Assembly (NCBI RefSeq): GCF_000316575.1 | Contig: NC_019682.1 | Location: 620,001 to 684,000, forward strand | Reading direction: 5' to 3' | Length of the DNA stretch: 64,000 nucleotides | Origin: Calothrix sp. PCC 7507 | GTDB lineage: Bacteria > Cyanobacteriota > Cyanobacteriia > Cyanobacteriales > Nostocaceae | In this document: positions 24,483 through 32,832 of the stretch, in pieces | How the letters are laid out: every line of letters starts with the position of its first letter | Numbering within the stretch: the first letter of the stretch is position 1 | Notes under the pieces: model-generated | What the model saw: only the letters and a program-made list of their open reading frames with translations | What the model was told of the DNA's origin: nothing | Database searches by the model: none | Program-made: the position numbers and the translations under genes

Positions 24483-27400
24483 CTACCGACGCGCTAGAGA
24501 TTGTCGCAAAAGGTTAATTAGTTGACGTTGGGAAGAATCAGACACCAAAGACTCACGCTGCTGAGGGGGAGAAGGCTTCTGCAAACCAAAACCACCCAAA
24601 AGCTCATTCAACTTCAAAGAAATATTCAGATAAAAACCCCCAGCAGAACGATAACCAGAAAAATCGCGGTCATCCACACCGCCAAAACCATAACCCAAAC
24701 CCACCCGCAAATCCGGAGTCAAATAATAACCCCCCTCCAGCGCCAAACCCAACTCCTGATAATCAGTCCCCCCATTAGAAACCTGACCAATCCAGCGACC
24801 CTCAACAGCCAAATCAGTCCGATAACCCAACCTGTAAGTCGCCCGCAACTGCGCCAAATTCACCGACGCATCATATCTATCCCCAGCCAAAAAAGTCACC
24901 CCATTCCGCAGCGCATACTTACCATAAAACTCCCAGCGCCAAGAAGGAGCATAAATCGCCTCCGCCGAAAACACGCTTCCAGTGGCTGTCGCACCAGACA
25001 ACTGCGCCTCCGGAATCGAATCAAAATTTTGCCGCCACTCATACTTCAACAGCGCATTCAACCTATCATCATTCGGGTCACGATAAGCCAAACCAATCTT
25101 CAGATTCGCCGTATCCCCCAACTGCTGAAACCGCACCCCAGACACATCCAAACTACTCGTCGGCAAAAACACATTCGCCTCCCCCGCCTGTTGATAACGC
25201 ACCAACGCCGTCAGCGCCCTAGACACCTTCCCCGCAGCCGAAGCCGTAATCACCAAATTATTCCCCTCATCCCCATCCCGATACTCAAACCTAGTACTCG
25301 CCTGAAAATTCGGATTATCCGTATACTCCAACCCCAAACTATAAACCGCACCCGAAAATAGCCCCAAAGTTGAAGCCGTTTGTCCCACCGCATAATACTG
25401 CCCAAACTGCGACCCCTGAGCCGTCCCATTAAAAATATTCTTAAACACATACTCATACCCCACATTCACCCGCAAACCCGGCGCCACCGCCCAACGATGA
25501 CTCAGTCCCACCGCCCCCTGACCCTGTAAACCATTAAACGCCGACAGCACCGCATAGCGACCAGTCAAACTCGTATCCTCCGACAACTTCCTGTCCAAAA
25601 TCGTCTCCAACGTCGTCAGCGAATTCCCCGGCACCAAACTACTATCATCAAAAAACTGGTGCGCCAGGCGCAACTTCACACCCGGATAAGCCTGCCAATC
25701 CAAGCCCAAGGTCGTGCGATTCGGATACAACGGGTCACTCCCACCCAAATTCAACTCATTTTGCCCCTGAAACGTCAACGACTTGGTAATCGGCAACTTC
25801 AGCCGCGACACCAACTGTGACGCCTCCCCACTCAAACTATTACTCACACGGTCTGACCGCGCCCGATTCACATACTCCAAACTCACATCCGCTAGACCCA
25901 ATTGCTGCAAAATCCCCGCCCGAAAAGTCTTGAGCGTATTATTCACCGTCTGTCCGGGACGGGTTTGGGGTTGGGGGTCAAATAAGTCAAAAAAGTCTGT
26001 CACCCCAGTCGCACTTGTGCCATAATTCTCTTCCTGGTCGTATGCTACACTCACACTCGTCGTCGGCGTCACCTTCGCCAATAACGACGCTCCATAACGA
26101 GTTTGTCCTGGGGCAAAACTGACTGTAGAATTATTGGCGAAATTTGGTTCGACTGCCCGATAGTAAGCTTGGGTGACCAGATTCCTCCCCAAATTGCCCA
26201 CCGCTTCTAAGCGATATGCCGAACCGTTGACATTGAAGCCGTTGAGCAAACCACTATTCGACCGGGCATATTCCCCGACTATTTGACTGCCATTTCCTAA
26301 GGAAACGAGGAAGTCTGCACCAAATAACCGCCAATCTTGCGCGCCTTGGTCTTCTAAGAGGTAGGATGCACCCACAAAGGATTTACTAGCTAAATCGTTG
26401 GTGAGGTTGTATTGTAGTCTGCCGCCGTATAGTTGGGAATCTTGTCCACCTTCGTTTTGGTAGGTGACGACTATCCTTCTAGTTAAGGTGGCACCGAAGG
26501 GATTGAGTTCGGTGGCGAGGATGGGACGCCGAAATAAGAGTGTGCCCCGGTCGTAATCTATTTCGTAATCGCTACCACGAAATAATTGTTGTCTGGCGAG
26601 GACTGTGCCGGGACGGTTGATTTCTTCTGACTCTAAGTAGACGGTTTCACTCCCGGCGACTAATAGTCTTTTGGAGAGGAAGTAGTTGCCGCTGACGCCG
26701 TTGGGGACGATGGTATCTCGTTGGAAACCTTCGATGTTGTTGGCGTAGAGTCCGGTGACTTGTAGTTGTCCGAAGTTGTAGTTGGCTTTGAAGCCGTGTA
26801 GCTGGCGGGCGGTGGCGGTATATAGTTGGGAGGTGCGGTTGAATTCTTTGGTGTCGTAGTCTCCCCACATCAGGTAATCTGGCTCGGCGCCGGGAACTTT
26901 TGAACTACGCTCGAACCGGGCATAGACGCTATCGATGGAGGGGGCTGTGGCTATGGAGGTGGAACTGTCTCCGTAGACGGGATATTGTTGTTCGCAGAAT
27001 TGCACGCCGCCAAATAGCCGATTTCGCTGTTCGCAATCTTGGTTGAGGGGGCGCTGGCTGTTGTATGCGCCTGTGAATAACCAGTCGCCGACTTTGCCTG
27101 TGGCGAAGACTTGGGCGCTGAAGTCTACTTGTGTGCCGCCGAGTCGGTCGGGGTCTAGGTAGTCGCGGTAGCTTCCCCAGTAGTTTGTGCCCCGCGGTCC
27201 GATTCTCAGGTTGATGATGCCTGTGGTGAGTGAGGGACGGAGGTAGGTGGTGAATTCGATTTGGGTGTAGGCTTCTATGGGGTTCTCACTCAATTTGTCC
27301 CTGAGTGAGGTGTCTGTGGATTGGGGGAATGCTTCGTTGATGGGTGTGATGTTTTGCTCTAGGGCTGCCCGGATGCGTACTTGTTGGGGTTTGATGTCTG

Positions 27401-27905
27401 ATTGGAGTGTGGCGCTGAATTCGCCGCCTTTGACGAGGATTTGAAAGCCGCCTTGGTCTTTGTTGTAGTCGGCGCCGATGAATTTGCCGGCGCTGGTGGT
27501 GAGGGTGATGATTTGGTCTTCGAGGATGGGTTGACTGTTTTGGTCGGTGATTTGTCCTGTGAGTTTGATGGTGGAACGTCCGTCTGCTGCGACTTTTGGG
27601 TCGGCTTGGGGGGCGATTTCGATGCGGATTTGGTTTGGGGTGGGGATGCTGGGGCTGGGGCTGTTGTTTTGGGCTATTTTCTCGGTCAAGAATCCCCATT
27701 CCCCCTGATCCCCAGCGGGGACCCCGAGTTCCCCAGTCAAGAGTCCCTCTTGGGGGTCTTCTGCCTGGGATGTGTTGATGTTGGGGAAGTTTTCTGGGGT
27801 GCTGGCAAGGCTGGGTGAGATGAGGCTGAGGAATGTGGGGAGGATGCCGATGCTGCTTTTGCTGAGCCAGTTGCTGGTTTTTTGTTGGGGTTTGTGGGTT
27901 GTCAT
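24483..27905 (-). CDS. Large outer-membrane beta-barrel protein with invasin-like domain
   Basis: The 1140-residue protein has a signal peptide (hydrophobic IGILPTFLSLISPSLAS). Residues about 95-190 form a Big-1/invasin-like Ig domain (DGRSTIKLTGQITDQNSQPI, VRIRAALEQN). From about 220 on there are many alternating, aromatic-ended strands typical of a large outer-membrane barrel (GDWLFTGAYNSQRP, LRVGLGYGFGGVDDRDFSGY). Its ATG overlaps the stop of the upstream DUF11 gene by 4 bp, so the two are translationally coupled. I do not recognise a named family. Base composition flips within this gene near 26.05 kb (see findings). Confidence 0.7.
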   Translation of the reverse strand: MTTHKPQQKTSNWLSKSSIGILPTFLSLISPSLASTPENFPNINTSQAEDPQEGLLTGELGVPAGDQGEWGFLTEKIAQNNSPSPSIPTPNQIRIEIAPQADPKVAADGRSTIKLTGQITDQNSQPILEDQIITLTTSAGKFIGADYNKDQGGFQILVKGGEFSATLQSDIKPQQVRIRAALEQNITPINEAFPQSTDTSLRDKLSENPIEAYTQIEFTTYLRPSLTTGIINLRIGPRGTNYWGSYRDYLDPDRLGGTQVDFSAQVFATGKVGDWLFTGAYNSQRPLNQDCEQRNRLFGGVQFCEQQYPVYGDSSTSIATAPSIDSVYARFERSSKVPGAEPDYLMWGDYDTKEFNRTSQLYTATARQLHGFKANYNFGQLQVTGLYANNIEGFQRDTIVPNGVSGNYFLSKRLLVAGSETVYLESEEINRPGTVLARQQLFRGSDYEIDYDRGTLLFRRPILATELNPFGATLTRRIVVTYQNEGGQDSQLYGGRLQYNLTNDLASKSFVGASYLLEDQGAQDWRLFGADFLVSLGNGSQIVGEYARSNSGLLNGFNVNGSAYRLEAVGNLGRNLVTQAYYRAVEPNFANNSTVSFAPGQTRYGASLLAKVTPTTSVSVAYDQEENYGTSATGVTDFFDLFDPQPQTRPGQTVNNTLKTFRAGILQQLGLADVSLEYVNRARSDRVSNSLSGEASQLVSRLKLPITKSLTFQGQNELNLGGSDPLYPNRTTLGLDWQAYPGVKLRLAHQFFDDSSLVPGNSLTTLETILDRKLSEDTSLTGRYAVLSAFNGLQGQGAVGLSHRWAVAPGLRVNVGYEYVFKNIFNGTAQGSQFGQYYAVGQTASTLGLFSGAVYSLGLEYTDNPNFQASTRFEYRDGDEGNNLVITASAAGKVSRALTALVRYQQAGEANVFLPTSSLDVSGVRFQQLGDTANLKIGLAYRDPNDDRLNALLKYEWRQNFDSIPEAQLSGATATGSVFSAEAIYAPSWRWEFYGKYALRNGVTFLAGDRYDASVNLAQLRATYRLGYRTDLAVEGRWIGQVSNGGTDYQELGLALEGGYYLTPDLRVGLGYGFGGVDDRDFSGYRSAGGFYLNISLKLNELLGGFGLQKPSPPQQRESLVSDSSQRQLINLLRQSLARR

Positions 27906-28825
27906 CGCTGTTCTCCGGCGAAGGCTGGTGTGACTCCAAAGTTGATGCGGACCATGCTGCTTGGTGCTAGTTTCACCATGCGTGAGAGGCTGTTTTTTTC
28001 GATGAAGTGTTTGTTGGGTGCGAGTGCGTACCCTGGGAGGCTGGTGAGGTCTAGTGTGGCGGCTCGATATCCGGCGATGACGTTGCTTAGGGAGTAGAGT
28101 CCGTTGCTGTCGGTGACGATGCGGTTGCCGTCGTCCATGTAGATGACGGCGTTGGGGATGCCTGGTTCGTTGGTTTGTTGTTCGCCGTCGAAGTTTTTGT
28201 CGATGAATACTCGCCCGATTAATGTGCCGCAGTCTGAGATGATTCCTGGTCTGATTCTTAATATGTGGCTGGCTTGGTTGCTGATGAGTCCGCTGGCTTG
28301 GGCTTGTGCGAGGTTTCTCCCTGTGCCTCTGATGGCGTCTGGTGTGATTTCGGCGGCGTATTCTATGTTGAGGGTTTGGTTTGGTTGTAGTTCGATGCTG
28401 GGGTTGGGGGTGATGGTGATTGTTTGGTTGGCTCTGCTGCTATTGAGTTCTATTTTTGTGTTGTTGAGTGTGCCTGTGAGTGATTTATTAATCAGTCTGA
28501 TTCCCAGGGGTAGTCTGTCTGTGATGCTGAGGTTTCTGGCTACTGCTGTGCCTCTGTTGCTGATTGCTAGTCGGTATACTACTGTGTCTCCTGGTTCTGC
28601 TGCTGCTCTGTCTCCGGTTTTGATTATTTCTAGGGCTGCTTGTGTTGCTGTTAGTCTGACTGTGTTTGAGTTGCTTGGTGCTATCCCGTTTGCTCCTCCC
28701 CTTGCTGTGTTGCTGATTGCGCTTGTTTGCGCTTTGCTTACTCCGCTATTATAAGTAAATATACTTAGAAATGTGAGCGTAAAAAAGAGTTCCTTACGCC
28801 TCATCCAGGAGAAAGTAAATGTCAT
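27902..28825 (-). CDS. Secreted DUF11 plus SdrD B-like surface protein
   Basis: The 307-residue protein has a signal peptide (RRKELFFTLTFLSIFTYNSGVSKAQ). Residues about 60-190 are a DUF11 domain (TGDRAAAEPGDTVVYRLAISN, NLSITDRLPLGIRL, LQPNQTLNIEYAAEI). Residues about 205-300 are an SdrD B/Cna-B-like domain (LIGRVFIDKNFDGEQQTNEP, GLYSLSNVIAGYRAATLD). Both are surface-protein modules in other bacteria. It is first in an operon with the barrel protein, suggesting that the barrel secretes or anchors it, or that the two make a joint surface layer. That partnership is inference from the ATGA overlap. Confidence 0.7.
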   Translation of the reverse strand: MTFTFSWMRRKELFFTLTFLSIFTYNSGVSKAQTSAISNTARGGANGIAPSNSNTVRLTATQAALEIIKTGDRAAAEPGDTVVYRLAISNRGTAVARNLSITDRLPLGIRLINKSLTGTLNNTKIELNSSRANQTITITPNPSIELQPNQTLNIEYAAEITPDAIRGTGRNLAQAQASGLISNQASHILRIRPGIISDCGTLIGRVFIDKNFDGEQQTNEPGIPNAVIYMDDGNRIVTDSNGLYSLSNVIAGYRAATLDLTSLPGYALAPNKHFIEKNSLSRMVKLAPSSMVRINFGVTPAFAGEQR

Positions 28826-29569
28826 TGGCAGGCATCAAGAAATAGTAGAGGTTTTTATTAGTATTTGATTAGGTTTTTGTAAAAAACCTAGCTTTTTTGT
28901 AAAGTTTTCAAGTTTTTTTGCTGCTCAAAGCATGGTATCACCAAAAAACCACTGGTATTTGTATAAACAACTTGATACAGATGCTTTTTTACGAAATTTT
29001 GATAAAACTACATTTTTTGAGGAATACTTTTACAAAATCTTTAATTCATTGAGAACTATACCAATTAAAATAAGAGCCGAGAGGCATTTAGTGAAAATCA
29101 GACAGCAAGTAACTTGACTATTGATTCAAAACTCATAACTTTAAAATTACCCGCGCCAAATTGTAATAAATCAAAACGCCGACTATGTCAACTGTTGTGG
29201 TGATCAGCGAGGCTGAGATCACGGCTGGATCTATAGTGAAGTAAACGAAATAAAAACGGCAGTGCAGAATTGGATATGGAAGCTAATACCGAAATAGCTA
29301 CCAGGCGGCTACCTAGTGCGATCGCACTTCTAACTTTCCTTTCGACACCCACCCCAACCATAAATAGCGGGGATTCTAAGCTTCCACGAGTCGGCTTACT
29401 TGGAGGAGGACACTCATGTGGACGGCTTCGCCGAATTGAACGAAGTGTCCGTTGGATTTCTCCAGCCAGGCAGAGAGGTCGTTTGCAAGAAATCTCCTTA
29501 GCACTCTTCCGTCACTTTCATGAGAGTGACAAAAGAGTGCTAAGGAATTTTGACCTTTGACTAAAAACG
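28826..29569. other. 744-bp region without a convincing gene
   Basis: The first part (28826-29150) is AT-rich and probably holds the promoter of the minus-strand surface operon. Short plus-strand frames here (61 and 96 codons) lack ribosome sites and look spurious. The second part has structured DNA: GGACACT/AGTGTCC arms at 29408-29450, a possible stem CTTCCA...TGGAGG near 29380-29406, and the long palindrome at 29495-29546. It may be the relic of a small mobile element. Confidence 0.4.
29495..29546. promoter_or_regulatory. Long palindrome with CIRCE-type arms and a 28-nt spacer
   Basis: TTAGCACTC (29498-29506) and GAGTGCTAA (29535-29543) are exactly the two half-sites of the CIRCE operator bound by HrcA. 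However, the spacer is 28 nt rather than the established 9 nt, and it is itself nearly palindromic (GTCACT-TTCATGAG-AGTGAC). With the outer TCC/GGA pairs the stem spans 52 bp. No chaperone gene is adjacent. It could instead act as terminator for the 81-residue membrane protein gene that ends at 29570. Confidence 0.4.
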
Positions 29570-29815
29570 TTAATTTCCCAAATTGTTACTTTGATAGGTG
29601 TCCAAAACGCCACTGCGAATCATTAGTTGTGGCCAGATTAACAAGAAAAAGCCCATCCATATCAATATGGGGATGGAAATCAGAATTGTTAGCCAGATAA
29701 TTTTAAATATTAGCCAGCTACCGCTAATCAAAGTGACACCTGTAAGAAGTATAGACCAGGGTTGACACCACCAAGGTTTGTAGTTCCAAGGATTTAGAGG
29801 CTTTTGTTCAGACAT
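29570..29815 (-). CDS. Small membrane protein (DUF6737-like)
   Basis: The 81-residue protein starts MSEQKPLNPWNYKPWWCQPW and contains two hydrophobic segments (SILLTGVTLISGSWLIF and WLTILISIPILIWMGFFLLIW). The proline/tryptophan-rich head followed by two helices resembles a conserved cyanobacterial family I remember as DUF6737, but the number should be checked. Function unknown. The start is well placed after a short gap from the exported-protein gene upstream. Confidence 0.6.
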   Translation of the reverse strand: MSEQKPLNPWNYKPWWCQPWSILLTGVTLISGSWLIFKIIWLTILISIPILIWMGFFLLIWPQLMIRSGVLDTYQSNNLGN

Positions 29816-29874
29816 TAGTTTTATTTAATTTGTCATTGCTCATTGGTCATTTTTCCCTGCCCCCTGTTCCCATA

Positions 29875-30333
29875 CTAATTAGGTTTCCATTTGTCTAAAG
29901 TTATGTATTGGTTCTCTACAAGGTCTAAAACCTCAATATTACCGCTGGGAGTCAACACACGAAACCAAAAAATTGTATCAACATGTTTTACATGATTTTC
30001 AACTACTCGAATTGTATAATAAGATTCATCAGGGGTCGGTGAACTTTCAATAACTGCAGCAACACGGATAGTTCCTTTAGAGAGTTGTTCAATCTCTCGT
30101 GCTTTGCGTTGCACTATTGGTAGTTTCCAAATTAGGTTAAAAGCTTTTTTTTCATCAATTACGCTGGTGGCTTGAGCAACTTTCACCACAGTAAGGTTGT
30201 ACAGTTCAGCTAACTGTTCTGAGTTTTTTATGACCATTTTATTATGGTTTTTGGGACTTTGAGCAGTACTTGACTGTCCTAATAGTCCTATGAGTAAAGA
30301 AGCTATGAGAGGGTAAAGAGTTGTTCGTTTCAT
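29875..30333 (-). CDS. Exported protein of unknown function
   Basis: From MKRTTLYPLIASL the product has 152 residues with a clear signal peptide ending near LLGQSSTAQS. The mature part is a mixed alpha/beta domain (AFNLIWKLPIVQRKAREIEQL, YYTIRVVENHVKHVDTIFWFRV). I do not recognise the family. A nine-codon upstream extension would put charged residues before the signal and is not chosen. It lies upstream of the small membrane protein gene on the same strand. Confidence 0.55.
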   Translation of the reverse strand: MKRTTLYPLIASLLIGLLGQSSTAQSPKNHNKMVIKNSEQLAELYNLTVVKVAQATSVIDEKKAFNLIWKLPIVQRKAREIEQLSKGTIRVAAVIESSPTPDESYYTIRVVENHVKHVDTIFWFRVLTPSGNIEVLDLVENQYITLDKWKPN

Positions 30334-30599
30334 GAAGCTATCTGTAAAAATCTTTATCAACGCTTAATAAAAGTGCATTATCTTATTTTGTATTATTACT
30401 TTAGCAAGCTAACTATAAAAATACTATAGATATAAAACAAATAATTTAGGCTGATGTTGAACAGTATCTGTAGGGCGGGCATTGCCCATCAAAACCTAGA
30501 GATGGTGGGCTATTATGTGTATTTCAAAAATTAAATACTAGTCCTATATAGATATCAAACAAATAATTTCTTTAGATTGCTATTAAACAGCATCAACTG

Positions 30600-30619
30600 T
30601 GTATAAAAGCTTTTATACA
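30600..30619. terminator. Perfect 20-bp palindrome after the m5C methyltransferase gene
   Basis: TGTATAAAAGCTTTTATACA lies 22 bp beyond the methyltransferase stop codon. It could terminate that transcript, although it is AT-rich and has no clear U-tract. Direct repeats of AAACAAATAATTT at about 30438 and 30560 flank a TATTTCAAAAATTAAATAC repeat nearby. Confidence 0.35.
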
Positions 30620-30641
30620 GATTATTGCGATAACCAAACAC

Positions 30642-31628
30642 CTAAAAATTTATCGCCATTTTGCTTGGTGATAATCTGCTATCAGATTGTAAATAATCTC
30701 TCACACTTCCAGCTAGGTGAAAGGCAAATAATGGGGCAACTGCATTTCCGACTTGATTAAAACAACTGGTTTCTGAACCCACAAATTCAAACCAATCAGG
30801 AAAACTTTGCAACCTAGCAGCTTCTCTCATAAATAAACGCCGCCGTCTCCCATCAGGAAGTTTAATTCTGTGCATATCACCTGTAGCACCAGCTAAGTTT
30901 CTACAAGTCAAGGTTCTTGCAGGTTTATCTAAATACAAATCACGGGGATTTTTACAAAAAGAAGCTTTTTCATACTTGGCTACATATGCATCCATGCTAG
31001 GTGTGAGGAATTTTGATTCTGGCGGTACTTGATAAGCAAGTTCTCCTAAAGCCTCGCCTGCAGATATGTTTCTTGTTAGTAATTGAGGAAATCTAAAGTT
31101 TCCTTTATGTCCGACAACTATCAAACGTTCACGATTCTGAGGAACGCCAAAATCAACAGCATTTAACAATTTCCACTCGACGATGTAACCTAAATTCTGA
31201 AGAGATTGGACAATTTCATCCAAGTACCATCTGTTTTTATACAGTAGTCCTCGCACATTTTCCAAGAGCCAAATTTCAGGACAAAGCTTTTTGACTGCAT
31301 TAATAAAAATAGGAAAGCCATCCCGTGAGTCTTGTAAACCTTTTTGGTTTCCGCCGACGCTGAAAGGTTGACAGGGTGGCCCACCTATGATCACTTTAGC
31401 GAGTGGTAATTCTGTCTCTGGTGTGAGAACAATTTGAGTACAGTTTCCTTTTAAGTTTGTTTGATATGTGGTACAGGAATCTGCATCCATTTCAAAGCCG
31501 TGGGTGGAAAAACCCTGTGCTTCAAACCCAAGGGATAAACCACCACAACCAGCGAATAAGTCTAATACCAATGGACTGCGGGAAGGTGCAGGTTTAAGTA
31601 GATGATTTATCTGATCGACGTAGCTCAT
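30642..31628 (-). CDS. DNA (cytosine-5) methyltransferase, solitary
   Basis: The 328-residue enzyme has the ordered m5C motifs: I DLFAGCGGLSLGFE, IV GGPPCQPFS with catalytic cysteine, VI ENVRGLL, VIII QNRERLIVVG, IX/X REAARLQSFPDWFEF and QVGNAVAP. The variable target-recognition part lies at about 190-270. No restriction gene is adjacent (murG upstream, exported protein downstream), so it is a solitary methylase. Anabaena is known to have several solitary methylases; which one this is, and its target, cannot be read from the sequence. Confidence 0.93.
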   Translation of the reverse strand: MSYVDQINHLLKPAPSRSPLVLDLFAGCGGLSLGFEAQGFSTHGFEMDADSCTTYQTNLKGNCTQIVLTPETELPLAKVIIGGPPCQPFSVGGNQKGLQDSRDGFPIFINAVKKLCPEIWLLENVRGLLYKNRWYLDEIVQSLQNLGYIVEWKLLNAVDFGVPQNRERLIVVGHKGNFRFPQLLTRNISAGEALGELAYQVPPESKFLTPSMDAYVAKYEKASFCKNPRDLYLDKPARTLTCRNLAGATGDMHRIKLPDGRRRRLFMREAARLQSFPDWFEFVGSETSCFNQVGNAVAPLFAFHLAGSVRDYLQSDSRLSPSKMAINF

Positions 31629-31674
31629 GCTGCGTTAGCTTGTTAAAATTTAGTGCTTGCATATCATAAGCTGT

Positions 31675-32748
31675 TTACATCTCCAATATTTCACGCACTA
31701 AAGAGGCCAGTTTATCGGCACTATCGGGAACTGCGATCGCTTTTGCTTTTTCTGCCATCTTGGCTAATTCTATCGGTGACTGTAACAAACTCAAAACCTG
31801 ATTTTGCAATGTCTCAGATGTTAACTCTGATTGTTTAAACGCTAACGCCGCACCAGCTTTGGTAAACACTTCTGCATTGTAGGTTTGATGGTCTTCGGCA
31901 GCAAAGGGATAAGGAATCAAAATCGCTGGCACTCCACAAACTGCTAATTCTGTCAAGCTACCTGCACCAGAACGGCTAATGGCTAAATTTGCCCGTCGCA
32001 ACAACGCTGCCATGTTGTGGTAAAACGGCAACGTTATGTACTGCGGATGCTGAAGACTATCCGCATCTGGATCTTGCTCCCCAGTCAAATGCACTACATA
32101 AGCACCAGCCTTAAACCATGCAGGCGCTGATTGGCGAACTAATTTATTGATACCAATGGCACCTTGGCTACCACCAAAGACGATAATTAAAGGAACGCCG
32201 TCAGGAATCGGTAAATCTAGCGAGGCATCAATTCTTGCATTGAGGAATTGAGATCGCACGGGAGTACCTACGCAGACATTTTTGGCACGAGGTAAGTACT
32301 TGGTAGCGGCTGCAAACCCTAGCGCTACGGCAGTACACCAAGGGCCAAAAAAGCGTGTTACTTTACCAGGTAAGGCGTTAGATTCATGAAAAACTACGGG
32401 TAATCCTAAGGAACGCGCTGCAATAACTGCTGGCCCAGCGATATAACCCCCTGTGGTGAACACGCCTTGAAATTTCCCCTGTTTCAGGAGTCGCCTAACT
32501 TCCAGAATCGAACTGATGAGTTTAACCAAGATGCGTAGAGATGATATGCCAAATCCTTGTTGGAACCCTTCAACTGCAATAGTATTCAAGGGATACTGTT
32601 TAGGCACGAGCTGAGTTTCCAGCCGATTGGGGACACCCAGCCATTCAATTTCGTAATCTGGCAGTTTTTCGGCCAGTGCGATCGCTGGAAACAAATGTCC
32701 ACCAGTCCCACTGGCAGCTATTAGTAATCTAATCGGTGCATCTACCAT
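31675..32748 (-). CDS. murG: UDP-GlcNAc:undecaprenyl-PP-MurNAc-pentapeptide transferase
   Basis: MurG makes lipid II on the inner face of the plasma membrane. The GT-B enzyme of 357 residues shows GTGGHLFPAIALAE at the N-terminal acceptor loop, GGYIAGPAVIAA, HESNALPGKVTR, GGSQGAIGIN, and the donor-binding SRSGAGSLTELAVCGVPAILIP with AEDHQTYNAE. The ATG at 32748 is preferred to the TTG one codon upstream. Start-to-start it is divergent from an exported NTF2-like protein. Confidence 0.97.
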   Translation of the reverse strand: MVDAPIRLLIAASGTGGHLFPAIALAEKLPDYEIEWLGVPNRLETQLVPKQYPLNTIAVEGFQQGFGISSLRILVKLISSILEVRRLLKQGKFQGVFTTGGYIAGPAVIAARSLGLPVVFHESNALPGKVTRFFGPWCTAVALGFAAATKYLPRAKNVCVGTPVRSQFLNARIDASLDLPIPDGVPLIIVFGGSQGAIGINKLVRQSAPAWFKAGAYVVHLTGEQDPDADSLQHPQYITLPFYHNMAALLRRANLAISRSGAGSLTELAVCGVPAILIPYPFAAEDHQTYNAEVFTKAGAALAFKQSELTSETLQNQVLSLLQSPIELAKMAEKAKAIAVPDSADKLASLVREILEM

Positions 32749-32832
32749 CAAGTCTCTACCGTTTAGCTCCTAACTTAATTAAGATAAAACAATTTCCTGA
32801 CGTTCTTTACTCAAATCAGTAAACTATTCCCA

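Noticed and set aside
24522-25361. Long plus-strand frame opposite the barrel gene (279 codons)
   Set aside because: Product is an Arg/Ile/Gln/Pro-rich low-complexity string, a by-product of the skewed base composition; the minus-strand barrel protein has clear signal peptide and strands.
27286-27939. Minus-strand frame of 217 codons overlapping the 5' end of the barrel gene
   Set aside because: Its product is almost only Pro, Gln, His and Arg, a frame shadow of C-rich coding DNA.
27402-28754. Plus-strand frames of 138 and 203 codons opposite the surface operon
   Set aside because: Val/Gly/Leu-rich shadows of the DUF11 and barrel genes with no ribosome sites.
28932-29117. 61-codon plus-strand frame
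   Set aside because: AT-rich, no ribosome site, no recognisable feature; left within the intergenic region.
29270-29560. 96-codon plus-strand frame over the CIRCE-like palindrome
   Set aside because: It reads through the palindromes and lacks a ribosome site; composition is not protein-like.
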